Source: Hetaerina americana (taxonomy: Eukaryota; Arthropoda; Insecta; Odonata; Calopterygidae). From it: DNA of 64,000 nucleotides. The stretch spans positions 44,920,475 to 44,984,474 of the forward strand of contig JAKTNV010000003.1 in the NCBI GenBank assembly GCA_022747635.1. Reading direction: 5' to 3'. The notes beneath the pieces were generated by a model that was not told where the DNA came from, made no database searches, and saw nothing but the letters and a program-made list of their open reading frames with translations. A program made the translations under genes and the position numbers. Shown here piece by piece: positions 47,745-59,005 of this stretch; the first letter of the stretch is position 1; the number at the start of each line of letters is the position of its first letter.

Positions 47745-49560
47745 TCAATTTGAGTGGACTTTTTCCCTTTTCCTTTCTTAATGACCGCGTTCACTCCGTC
47801 CACCCTTACCACCGTGAAAGAGCCTACCCAATGCGAGGCCAGCTTCTTCCACTGGCCCCTCCTCACTATATCATCTAACAAAATTTTTCTGCCCTTGGAG
47901 TGATTTTTCTATGTTTCTTATTTCAAATCCTTCAGGTAATCATCGTAACAGAAACGGATATCGGGATTATCCTTTTGTAACATCCCTGGTAAATTACCGG
48001 CCTTTCTACCGAACTCATAAAGAGTGAAAGTGGCAGACGGATGAGGAGTCGTATTGAGAAGACGGATGAGGAGTCGCTTCCAAATATTACAATGTCGTCT
48101 AAATACACAAAGCACCTTAATCCTGGAATTTCGCTCAGTACGGCATTCATTAATCACTGGAAGGTGGCCGGAGCTCCCTTCAATCCGAACGAAATTCGTA
48201 GTGGCCATCGAGCGTACTAACAGCCGTCTTGTTTTTGGTCATTTCATGCCATTGAGATTTGGTGATAGCCGCTAGCAAGATACAACGTACTGAAATACCT
48301 GGCCTTCCCTAACGGATCTAATATTTCTGTAACGAGTGGTGACGGCAATGCGTTACCCACAGTGGCCATTTAATTTACGGTAATCCAATACAATCTTCAA
48401 TTGAGGCATGATGGGGGCATCCACTTTTCTAAGAATTACTAGAAATAGTGAATTCCTGGCACTCTAACTGGGTGTAACTATACCATCTTGCAGCAAGCTA
48501 TTAATTGGTCGGCTCACCTTCTATATGTGCGCTTTGGGAATACGATAAGGGCGCATATTAATCGCATTGTTTCCTTCACGCGATGGTGTGGGAAATTCAT
48601 GGGCCACAGCCATAGTAGCAGTCAGTTTATCGCCCGCCAAAAAGAACACATCATTATAACCGTCACATACATGTATCTCCAGGAACTCTTTTAATTCTCC
48701 CTTGCTTAAATGGCTTATCTGCAATTCTATTCTTAAAATTTGCTTTCGAGAGATCAAACCTTCTCCCCCCTCGGATATAGTGTTCACGGAATCCAACGCT
48801 ATTTTTTTGCGATTCATTTTGAGATATTGAATCCACAACTATTTCTTACAATTCTCTTCGGGGTATTTCCCACGCTAACTCATCCTCGGTCGTGTTAATT
48901 ACATTGGCCACTCCATTCACTCCAACCGATAATGCTTCAGCCAAATACACACGATCCTTTAATTTTTCCTCATGCAATACTCCTTCTCGGGAGGTGGTCG
49001 GAACCCTTATCACACACTCAACTGGGATCCTTATCTTCCGTCCCATTGTCGTTGCACGTTCCGTTCCCTTTTTCTTATCCATTTCTAAACTCCATCTTCT
49101 CATGAAAACCTTTCCTTGTGCTACATGAATCACGGCGCCCAACTCTCTCAGCAAGTCTCTTCCCATGATTCCATCGGGGTTCAGATAAACTAGTCAATAG
49201 TCTACACTATAGATAGAAAATAGTAAATACCAATAAATTATTTAGAAATTCCGTTTGGTCTCTTTCTCCTGTCTCTCTCCCTTCTGTTAGGTCCTCTATT
49301 ATACCTTTCACTCTTACTCATTCAGAGGGATAATAGTGGGTTCCCTTTTTCAATGCGGTAGATTTTATCAAATTTACGTCGGCGCCCATGTAAAGCAAAA
49401 AGCACAACTTCCCGGTTTTACTCTTAGGACAGTTCAATGTTGTCGAATCTCTCCCGCTGGGTTCGCCTGAGCTGCCACAAAATATTTGCTTGGGCCTTGG
49501 ATAATTGAAGCCAAACCTCGCCCTGCCCTATTCTCTTGCTTCTCCTCGGGAGGTGCGGAA
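47745..49560 (-). pseudogene. Decayed Ty3/gypsy retrotransposon (gag-pol remnant)
   Basis: Minus-strand pieces follow gypsy order: a degenerate zinc-knuckle region (IFCGSSGEPSGRDS, about 49450) and protease active-site region MGADVNLIKS (about 49390); then GRDLLRELGAVIHVAQGK (49160); linker to RT with INMRPYRIPKAHI and LLQDGIVTPS (about 48560-48480); RT with IVLDYRKLN and YLDDIVIFG (48105-48080); and an integrase C-terminus WVGSFTVVRVDGVNAVIKKG (about 47830). Multiple stops and frameshifts, and loss of most of RNase H and integrase, make it inactive. No LTR pair was found by eye. Confidence 0.72.
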
Positions 49561-49981
49561 TACACGGGGACAACGTATCAACGACTGACGCATACAACAG
49601 TATGTGTTTGTGTGTGTGAGTGTATATACACAAATGTACACGCATGTATAAATAAGGCTGGCATGTGTATAAGGAATCGAACCAGGGAGATCCCGGGAAA
49701 AAGATATGATCGAACACAAATGATGAGTAAATTTTAACATAAAACTTACCGGGTTCTTTTAATTTTACAGGTTTTGTTGTCCTGAAAAAGGCAAAGACAG
49801 CGTTAAGTATTCGTCAGTTAGAAAAAATTTAACATAATACTTTAATAAATAATATTAATATGTAAACATAAATTCAAGATAATAAAAGCGAAATATATTT
49901 TCAAAACTTCTAACAAACGCTGAATTTGAAAAATTAGGCTGAAGTTGTTTAGAGAACGTCGAGAAATCGACTTAGTTAAAA

Positions 49982-50156
49982 TATAAATAAATGAAAAGAC
50001 TAACTTTGTAGTTCCACATGAACAATTTATTCACACGACCTGGGTTTCGAAGTAAAACTTCATTATCAGGTGTCATCAAGTTATACTTCGAAACCCGGGT
50101 CGCGTGAATAAATTGTTCATGTGGAACTACAAAGTTAGTCTTTTCATTTATTTATA
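49982..50156. repeat. 175-bp inverted pair of PLE-tail sequences
   Basis: Arms 49982-50065 and 50073-50156 pair along their length without indels, with few mismatches. Each contains ACTTCGAAACCC, AATAAATTGTTCATGTGGAA and ACTACAAAGTTAG. Beyond the right arm, GGTTCCATAAAGTTACGCC and AAACCATCAAT match the tail at 20.0 kb. No ORF. Confidence 0.75.
50033..50073 (-). ncRNA. Hammerhead-ribozyme-like motif
   Basis: On the minus strand: stem I ACAC (50073-50070) with GTGT (50036-50033), core CTGATAA (one change from CTGATGA), one T, a perfect stem II GAAGT/ACTTC around TTT, GAAA, a minimal stem III ACC/GGT and a GTC ending at 50037. The architecture matches 4302-4344 and 19907-19947. The change of the invariant G in CUGAUGA probably disables cleavage in this copy. 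Confidence 0.5.
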
Positions 50157-50199
50157 ATGAATCGGTTCCATAAAGTTACGCCAGAAACCATCAATTAGT

Positions 50200-52671
50200 T
50201 AAAATAGTTCGGACTTCAATCGTCTGCCCGACTTTATTAAATATTATAACCATTTTCATAACAAGAGGCATATGTCGCACGCACTTAAAAGAGGATATTT
50301 CTGTCATGAGGGAGTTAGGAGGAGCGTAAGCATGATAGAAAACGTAACTGTAACCTTAGCCAAATTTTTTTCTACTAGTTTTAACGATCCTAACACCTGT
50401 CACTGAAAGTGTCACAGCTTCGTGAACAATCGCCTCCTTATTCTCGGTGAAATTTTTTCCTTAGTCAACCACTCCAGATCTAACAAACAGCCTCTGAAGT
50501 CTAACTGAAAAGTTGATGAGTGAAAACATAAATGTATATCCTGAACATAATACCCCATGGGTATGAAATTCTCAGAGAAACTGCAGAAGGGAAAAGGACA
50601 GATGGAAGTAATATTAAGGCCAAGTTAAAAAAGAGCTATAAAAATTAACGATGGTCGGAGTGTATCATTAATGAGAAGGGGGGGAGGCGAAATGGGGAAT
50701 GATTAAGCATGTACTAATCCGTAACAAACTCATTTTCAAATAATCATATTTTGCAACTAGAAGCGTGCGTAGGACAACGATTTTCACCTTGACGGGAGAT
50801 AAAGGTGATGACTTACAAGGCGTTAATTTAGAGTCTCGTCACGCCAGTCAGAGGTGAGGCCGCAATAACGCCTTGAGAGGTGTGCTGGGGAGGAACATTA
50901 TGTGGAATCTCCGAGTGAGTCGCACAAAGCATAGCGCGATCTGTAAACTATCCTGGGTATATTTATACGGAAGTGGCGGTGAATATTAAATGTAGTTAAC
51001 TCGCGTGTCGCGAGTGACTGGCGGTGAGTTCGCTCACAAAATTAGGGAGAGGGAAGTATGGAAATTTTTGAGGGGGCGGTGCTTAGAAATTAAACAAACA
51101 GAGAGCCGTGTCTCCTGGGCTACTCTTAGATGCTCTAGCCTTGCCTCGAACATTATTCTCCCAACGATCTTCTCTCGCCCAACGTTCTTATCTCGTATAA
51201 ATGTACATATAGGGCCTATATCTTGGGGACTTGGTGCATCACGTTTCTCTCTCCTCATCGTTATTGTTGGGCATAATACGATATAGCGGAAGTTGTATAG
51301 ATAAAAAAACATTAAAACTCATGCTAAATGTTTCATAAAATGGGAGCAGAAGTTTATCCTAGTAGCAAAGAAATTTAATATTAGCTATGGAAGAGGAAGC
51401 TCCCCTGCGAGGTCATGAGCTGAAACTCCTCTCGCTGTGTTGGCCCCGAGTCTCTTCTCGAGGGCGTCTCTCTTTGTTGAATGCTTAAAAGGGAGACTTA
51501 AGCCGGCTTATCTTATTTGTTCTTTCATTTTTTACACGTGGGTAAGCTTCTTAAAACTTCGATGCCCTGAACCAAGGCCACAAAGTCATATTCACAGGTT
51601 TGGATCTACTTATTATGGAGCTTTGAATCCCGAGCCGACATTTATTTACTATTGCCTCATTCCTAAATCCGATATTGATGCAGAGGGTGCCTTACGCTAC
51701 CCGTCGCACCTATATATAAAGGAGTGTCACAGTAATAACTCATAAAGTCGATAAAATATTTAATCACCTGGGACAATTTTTATACAGAGCCTGTAGTTAG
51801 TGATTTCCGGTTGACAAATGTCTCCAAAAATGCATTTTAAACTAGTTACAACTAAGCTATTATTTTATAACAATCTTCTCATTTGCTTTAGGTTCTACCA
51901 ACATCTCATTATGTTCTACCTCTCAATTTCATGATCCATACTAGATTATTTTTGATTTAAACTTGTTTCTATCATTTTTAATTCTTGATGCAAAAACTTT
52001 TTCAACATATTCATTACCACAAAAATAAAATATCTATTAACGCTCCCAGGATTTAAATTCGAGTAAATTGGAACTGTAAACTGAGCCGAAAAGTGCTAAA
52101 ATACAAGTATTTCTATGCATATCGTGATTTCAGGGTTGGCACTCCTGGAGGAGTGACATACTACGTCAGTGACACGTAGGACGGGTTTCACTTCCGTAAG
52201 GGACTTTCAAACCAAGCGGTAGCTATACTTTACCTCCCAGAAGGAGAAGATTGTGTACATCAGGCAAGTGCTCCTATTTGTACTGTAAAATATTTTTAAC
52301 TTCTATCAAATGATCTTTACTCCTAGACAAATGATTGCATGATAAAAATTACTTCCAAAATTAATCCAGGTATAGCAATATTTTAGTTGTTGAATTTAAT
52401 TGTTGCCGGCGCGCGTTTCTCCAAAACCCGGAGATAATTAGTAATATTATTAAACCGAAGACCGATAGTCATGTCGCTCTAACATAGTACAAAATAATGC
52501 CAAAAGTATAAAACACAAAAAAAGGGAAAAAACGAGACCTTCTACGCCTGACCAGAACACGCTCATAGTCACATTCCACCGGAAAATTGGATGCATATGG
52601 ATTGGATTCGAAAGTTACGAATATGCAATCCCCCTTTTTTGAATTAGATTGTGGCAAGTCTTGGTTTTCAG
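50200..52671. other. Intergenic, no gene recognised
   Basis: Short frames at 51005-51286, 51034-51312 and 51437-51745 lack motifs or splice context. No repeat family from elsewhere in the window was seen. Confidence 0.4.
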
Positions 52672-52867
52672 GGCGCAGAGCTAGAAGGCCACGAACCATG
52701 GTGCTTGACCTTCCGGCAGAATTCACACTGCTCATCGAGCCTTCGGCTACAAGGTCCCAATAGTGATGTGACACCCCGGAATATCTATGACAGTCTATTA
52801 AACGTCTTAGTCCCATGTTATGGACGTTGTATTAACTCTATAAGGGACATCATCTCTATCAATAAAG
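52672..52867 (+). other. Candidate exon, unknown gene
   Basis: A plus-strand stretch bounded by a good acceptor (CTTGGTTTTCAG) and donor (GTAAGAG) is open in one frame (GAELEGHEPWCLTFRQN.. to SIRDIISINK). The protein is not recognised. It could equally be a noncoding exon or chance. Confidence 0.2.
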
Positions 52868-54360
52868 GTAAGAGTTGTTTCTCATTATTTTAAAGGGTAC
52901 CATTTTATTCAAGAACGGGATTTCTTTATCAATGCATGAATTTTTTAACCACGAGTCAACAGTGTAGGAATGATGAGTTAAACCTTGGGATAGTAACCAC
53001 TTCTGAAAATTAGTTAACAAATCTTTTTACGTCATTCGCCCTCGGTAAGTAAAGATGTGTCAAATAAGGCGGCATTACGGTGATTATGTAAAGAGGTATG
53101 ACTATATATAGAGGTATATTGTCAGTTTCACTACTCTTAGTATAAAGGTTGTTGAAACTATTGCCTATAGTATGGTATTTTGAAAACATACATTCAAATC
53201 CTTGGTGATAAAATATTAGCACATGAAAATAGCCAATTTTTTATGACTTTTAACTGAGGAAACATTAAAAAGATAAATACTTTCTCTTTAAAATGTCAAT
53301 TCTACCATTCTCACGAGGCTCATGTATTCGGATTGAAAATATGAAAACTAGCTGTATGTCAGCGATGTACTTTACGAAATAAAACGTAAACAGTGTCAGA
53401 ATATTGAAATACTGATTCAGTAAAAAAGTAAGGGCTATGATATACAGGCCCTGTATACGAGCTCTATGAACCAGCAACCGTATCTTGCTTATTTCTCGAA
53501 CAAGTTAGTAAGTAAACCCTCTTGCCGTAACGTAAATTATACTTAATTCATTGGGACCGTCTGCAAAATTTCATGGGCAGAAATTTTAGACCAGTGTAAA
53601 ATCAAAGCAACACTTATCCAAACAGCAAATGAATTTCGTTATCTCTTTGAAGATATTACATTTACAAGCTGCATTGGTAACTTTAGGTTGGTAAGGGTCC
53701 GTTTAGTGATTGCGGTGTTGCTCTGAAGATTTTTCGAAGAATTTTACACGCTCCTTAATACATCATTGACTAGTTGTTTGCAAAGAAAGCACTTAATGAC
53801 TTGTTTTAAAAATCAATCACAGAATATAAGTTGATGCATAGAACAAAATTGAGGAAGAATTTGCAGTTAAATATCTTTTTCTTTCAGAGGACCTGATTGA
53901 ATATTTTTATATCTCTTTGTAAATAGAAAATGGTAGTATTTTTACGGGTAACCGTCTCATATTGTGATGGACGAAGCTCTGACGATATTACATTCGATGT
54001 GATATGTTCCTTATCAAAGCAAGTGGCAATTTAGATCACGACAGCTAATATCTACTCTCGCCGAGGAGTGACACAACCACGCTCGGGCGTGTCCCTGCTT
54101 ACTCCGAGGAGCCATTGTTTCCTTCGCCACAAAACTTAGCGCATAGAATAGAGAAGGTCAAGGTGATTCTTGTTCCCTACGTGATGCAAACTGATGAGGG
54201 CGATTTGTAAACATCTGAAACATCTAAGATGGCGAGCAGAAATATAAGTAAAAGTACATACAAGGGAAAATAATTTTTTTCTGTATTCTATCATTTTCTC
54301 CTTATCGTACTTATTTACACCGCTTCAGTAGTCGTACACTCAACTCATTAAATCGGTCGC
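52868..54360. other. Intergenic, no gene recognised
   Basis: AT-rich; no motif-bearing frame or repeat seen. Confidence 0.4.
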
Positions 54361-54375
54361 CTAAAATTGAGCACT

Positions 54376-54591
54376 ATGTTCCTTCACTCAGTTTCCATCG
54401 TTTTCTTTCTAATTGCTTTCCCATGGATGAACATTGAAGTTTGGCATGCGGACCTTGATCTGTATTATTACCCTCTCATTGGAACACAAAAAAGCGCAAG
54501 CTCGGGCTTTATTGCGATAGGTTTATTTGATATGTATGTTTTTCATTTGTTTAAACCTGTCCCCCAGGGCCCATTGAAAGGACGGAAATGA
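54376..54591 (+). CDS. Candidate first exon of a short secreted protein
   Basis: The ATG at 54376 opens MFLHSVSIVFFLIAFPWMN, a good signal peptide, followed by ADLDLYYYPLIGTQKSASSG. A TTCAGTAGT initiator-like site lies about 50 bases upstream, and a strong donor GTATGTTTTT occurs at about 54535 inside the frame. The true exon may therefore end there rather than at the stop at 54591. No family recognised and no matching downstream exon found. Weak, but better supported than the other small frames nearby. Confidence 0.25.
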   Translation: MFLHSVSIVFFLIAFPWMNIEVWHADLDLYYYPLIGTQKSASSGFIAIGLFDMYVFHLFKPVPQGPLKGRK

Positions 54592-55240
54592 ATACAAGTA
54601 TAACAAGAGCTCTCACCATAAAATCAAGATAAAAATCAATAGCGATGTTAGTTCATTCCTCCGCCCCATATTTGACGAATTCGATCAATAGATCTTGGAT
54701 TTTTTTTTCTGGACTAACAATTATCCAAGCACAGAAGGATAACTGATAAATTTTGTTTTGAGTTCGTTGCTTTGCTCATGCATGATAGGGCGGGCATAAG
54801 ACGTTTAAAAATAAGGATCTCTCATACGTAGCTCGCGTTTATCTGTTTTATAAAGCCCTTCCCAAACAATGAGACAGCAAACAGAGCGTCACCTGAATTG
54901 AAGAATCAATAAGATAAACTAGTATGACATCGTAAAACCAAGACGACGACGGTTAATCTATAAATTAAGATTTCTGAGCGCCTTATTTAACTCGGTCATG
55001 TCGACATACGTTGTTCAAAATTTCAATTTGAACACTTCTGAAATTATTTACAATTCCGGTTGATGCGTCCAACGTAATTTTGTTTAAAGAAAACAGAAAG
55101 AAGTCTTTTGGATTGTATTATCTAGCCTGTCTTTTGAATGGAATGAAAATACCAATTCGTTCGATTTTTTCTGTTTTACTTGTATTTTATTTTTATGAAA
55201 TTGGGCACCAACACTGACTCAAACTGAGTGTATATATACA
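54592..55240. other. Intergenic, nothing recognised
   Basis: No gene or known repeat seen. Confidence 0.4.
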
Positions 55241-55245
55241 CTCAT

Positions 55246-55260
55246 ATACACGTGAGTGTG

Positions 55261-55310
<50 letters not shown>

Positions 55311-55320
55311 CACACACACC
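55246..55320. repeat. (TA)n / (CA)n compound microsatellite
   Basis: A TA run (about 55267-55307) flanked by GTGTGTGT and CACACACAC, making the whole roughly palindromic. Confidence 0.9.
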
Positions 55321-55489
55321 CTCGTATAAACTGCTAGTTCGTTGTCATCTCATAATATCGAAGCAAAGTTGAGAATTATGGATTATTTTGGATTACAGGC
55401 ATAATCATTTAATCCATAGTTATTCCTCTATTCAACCTCAACTACATCCAAGTTATGGCTTTTTCGAGGCCTAATCTCCACAGGAGAAA

Positions 55490-55615
55490 GAGCTGGCGTC
55501 ACAAAGGAGAAGTTATCTCTCAGCCCTATGTGCGATTTTCACACTCCGTAGTAGGAGGGGAACTCAACCATCAAATACCGCACCAACCTTCCAGTTAACT
55601 ACTGCGATATTACTT
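55490..55615 (+). repeat. Dispersed repeat A, copy 4 (diverged)
   Basis: TCAGCCCTATGTGCGATTTT, GGGGAACTCAACCATCAAAT and CCAGTTAACTACTGCGATAT follow the order of the fuller copy at 13.7 kb, with many substitutions. Confidence 0.45.
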
Positions 55616-55974
55616 TGTGAATGTCCACAGAAATATTATAACGGAGATTTGATGACATAATTACAATTCTACAAAAACTAGAAGAATCGTTAATGCGTTT
55701 GCAGAAAATGAATGTGTTAAAATGAATTGTTAATAGTTAAAACGAAGGTTTTATTTTTTCCAAAATATTTTTAAATTAGGTAACTGTGGTAAAAGGTGCA
55801 TAACACAGTTACCTCTAACGCAAAGCACTCTGGTATTATGTGCAACATAATTTTCATGACAATAGTCTTCTCGGAGGTACCTACCCGAAAGTAATTTTGA
55901 CTTGTTTTTGTAACTTATCCTTAGTTATAATGAATGGTTAGTTTATATTTCGAAATATATATATACACACACAA

Positions 55975-56031
<57 letters not shown>

Positions 56032-56045
56032 CATACATACACACA
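55975..56045. repeat. (TA)n microsatellite
   Basis: About 50 bp of TA followed by CATACATACATACACACAC. Confidence 0.95.
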
Positions 56046-57235
56046 CCCACACGATTTTATTTACTTGAATAGGCATTCACAGTCTAAGGATTTTCCCGTT
56101 AAAAAGTTGCATGAAGTAAATAATTGCGCAGATGATTGGCAGGTGAATCATGTAAAGTCGTAAAGCTGATGAGAAAAGGAATTTGAAGCTAATTTTCTAT
56201 GTATCTATCAGGATTACAGCATTGGACTCGTAAGTCACTGTAATCTCCAGAAATCGAAAGTGGAAAATATTAGTAAAGTTACGAAGTTAAGCGTTCCATT
56301 TCATCGCGACCACACGAAAAGAGATGCATGAGACGTGGGCGTGAGCGCTTCTCTCGGGCGGCAACACCGTCGCGAGTCCATTGGATCGTCACTCTAAACC
56401 ACTACACCAAGCTAATGCAACGAAAACTGATTTCGGCCGTATTGTTACCTGATGGGCCCATGTCGATGGATACCTCAGACTTGAAACGATTAATGTATTT
56501 CAAATGAGCGAACGAAGACTAAGAGTAGATATTGCGCTTTGTCCTTAATTCCGCCGCGCAGAGATGAAATTTACACTTAAGCTTATAAATGATATACCAA
56601 AGTATTATTGAAGAAACTTGACGTGAATACTGCAGATGGGCGGGAATTTAATCACTCACCTGCTTATCGGCCATCCGGTTATCAACCGATTGCACTGATA
56701 CTAGCGGTTTGAATGGACGGAGCAGAATCAGAAGCTGCTTCTACGCGGACTCTCCGCTCAACACTGGCGTGCCGTGTCCTTGGGCACACCATTACCCAAC
56801 CCAGGCAAGTGAATCCGTCACGACGACGTCATTCCCATGGCCAAACATAGCAGGCTTGATGAAAACCATACTCCACCACCCTCTTCACAACTTTTCAGTC
56901 CTAGATCATCTCCAAGAAAAAACGGTCAGTGCACTGTCAGTGATATTTAAGATTTTGATTCTTTTTCTTCGATTGTCGATAACTGCGTTGAAATTGGTAG
57001 CTGAGGGCTTTAATACTAATTTCGAAACTTTTTAGCTAAATTAATTGCAAAAAAATACTTTTTTTGTGGTTCCAAATAGTAATAAAAATAAAATGATAAA
57101 TTTAAAAAATGCCGTATTAACTACGCAACGGCAGCTTTGATTTATTTATGTGCCTCCAAAATTCACGGAAAATGAATTTATTTAACAATTTTAAGCTAGT
57201 ATCTACTATAGTCACTGCTGAGTGACACCTCGTAC
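56046..57235. other. Intergenic, nothing established
   Basis: A 108-codon plus-strand frame (56709-57035) has no motif and a low-complexity tail. Not taken as a gene. Confidence 0.4.
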
Positions 57236-57330
57236 CCTGATTAAGGTGCCTGGAACCACCGAAATATTGAAATATTTTGTTTTCATTTTGGTTAATCTTT
57301 GAAGAAAACAATTTTTTTACTCTATATGTC
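57229..57330 (+). repeat. PLE-tail-like fragment
   Basis: CCTGATTAAGGTGCCTGGAA followed by CCACCGAAATATTGAAATAT has the layout of the element in the palindrome arms (CCTTGATAAAGGTGGCAACG, CCACCGAAAA): a CUGAUNA-like start, a GGTG/CACC stem and GAAA. The GUC is missing, so it is at most a decayed hammerhead. Confidence 0.35.
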
Positions 57331-57590
57331 CAGTAAAACTCGTTTATAAAGATCCAGGGTGTAACAAAGTCTCGCATATAAAGAGGTGAGTTCTCAATCT
57401 CTTGGATTTTCGTTTTGTCGCACATGTTAATTATCCCGCATATAACGAGTACGCATGAAACGAAATCCCCGCTATAGCGAACTTTACTTTGTTCCCTTGT
57501 TCAATTATTACCTCTTTTATAACGAAATTCTCGACTTTTCTCTCAGCTAACCGCCCCTTTCCGCTTCGTTATTTATTCTCACAAGTGGCA
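57329..57590 (+). repeat. Possible pogo/Tigger-like DNA transposon fragment
   Basis: CCAGTAAAACTCGTTTATAA resembles the ends of pogo-type elements, and words such as CGCATATAACGAGT, GCTATAGCGAACTT and TTTTATAACGAAATTC recur behind it. No matching inverted end or transposase was found. Confidence 0.35.
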
Positions 57591-57599
57591 AGTGACATG

Positions 57600-58795
57600 A
57601 AGAGTAAATTGAAAAGCCGTCTTATTGAAGAGAACCTGGAATCGTGGCTAAAATCAAAACAAAAACATACAAACTTGACTTTACCAAACTTTCCAAACTC
57701 AATTTTTCCTTGAGCTATATTTAAAATAATATGTTATTAGAAGGGTTGAATGATGCAAATACCTTGGTATTTGTTCATAACCATGTGATTATAAAAAGCA
57801 AAATTATTTAGATGTTTCTTAAGGTGGTTTTTACTAATGTTTCTAGTTATTATAGCTAGCATGTCTTTCATGCTTGAGCACTTGATCCCATCATATTATG
57901 GAGCAGTGCAAACAAGATTGGCTCTTATTTCATGCACATTGCTGTACTTTTATCGCATACCCCATTTCAAACACTGAAAGAAATGCGGTAATCCTGAACT
58001 ATCTTGGAAGGTGAAGCCATACTTTGGCAATTTTGCCATAGTCTCTTTGGGCAGAATAACGCTACATGATTTTTATCTAGAAATATACATAAAATCAAAA
58101 GGTAACACTTTGTTGGATATTATCAGGGAACTCGACCATTCCTCCTGATTAATGATTCAGAACTAATTTGGTAATCAAACAATTGATAATGTATTATGTT
58201 CAATCTAATCTGTCCCAATCATTTTCTATGTCACCTTAACAAACTTCAATCTCTCAACCTCACCGTAATTATTAATTAAAAGTGAACAAAATTGTCCACA
58301 GGATGATATTGTTGTTATTATCATTATGAGGATATGGATAAATACTATGTATGGACAATGATTTCATGATGAAGATATTATTGATATGGGATATAGTACA
58401 CGTGAAAATTTCTTATATATAATATAGTCAATATGTCTAATATATGATATGGTTGATATTAGTCAATAAACACCAAAAATATCACTAAGTCATTGCATTG
58501 TTACTGCCTCAATCTTTATTTCATATAAATACGAAATACTGGAAAATTAATGCACAGCCCTTAACTGGCGTAATTACTTGCTAATGTTTTGCCAAAATAG
58601 ATCATGAAGCACTGAGAGAACACTCGCAGCTAAAACGATAATTTGATTATACTGGTATAAATCATACTTCATTGGGTGCTATTGTTTTGTAGTTCTTGTT
58701 TGATTCAGTTGCTCATTCTTCAGTATGTAACCATGTCAGCCCTTATTTTGAAATTATGAACAAAACTTTTCAACATTAGCATTGAATGAAATTGA
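57600..58795. other. Intergenic, nothing recognised
   Basis: Very AT-rich; no coding or repeat signal. Confidence 0.4.
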
Positions 58796-59005
58796 GGGAT
58801 CCGCAAGGGGTCCGCAGTTAAACGTCCCATCGGACGTTATCCCAGTTAAAGTCACAGTCTTACTCACTCAAAGTGCTCTCCACATAGCACCTCAAATAGG
58901 GATCGAGATACCATTGAAAAATATTTGTTATCGTCAGGATTTGAACCCAGGCCCTCTCGATGGGAAGCATTTACGATAGCCACCGCACTATTCCTATCCC
59001 CAAGA
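58796..59005 (-). repeat. SINE family B, copy 3 (truncated)
   Basis: Minus-strand copy with GGGTCCGCAGTTAAACGTCC, CACTCAAAGTGCTCTCCACA and the tRNA-like head (GGATTTGAACCCAGGCCCTC on the plus strand). The distal tail seen in copy 1 is missing. Confidence 0.7.

Noticed and set aside
52469..52816. 115-codon minus-strand frame
   Set aside because: No recognisable family, and it runs antisense to a stretch with plus-strand splice sites; not convincing as protein.
56709..57035. 108-codon plus-strand frame
   Set aside because: Composition changes midway, no motif, hydrophobic low-complexity tail.
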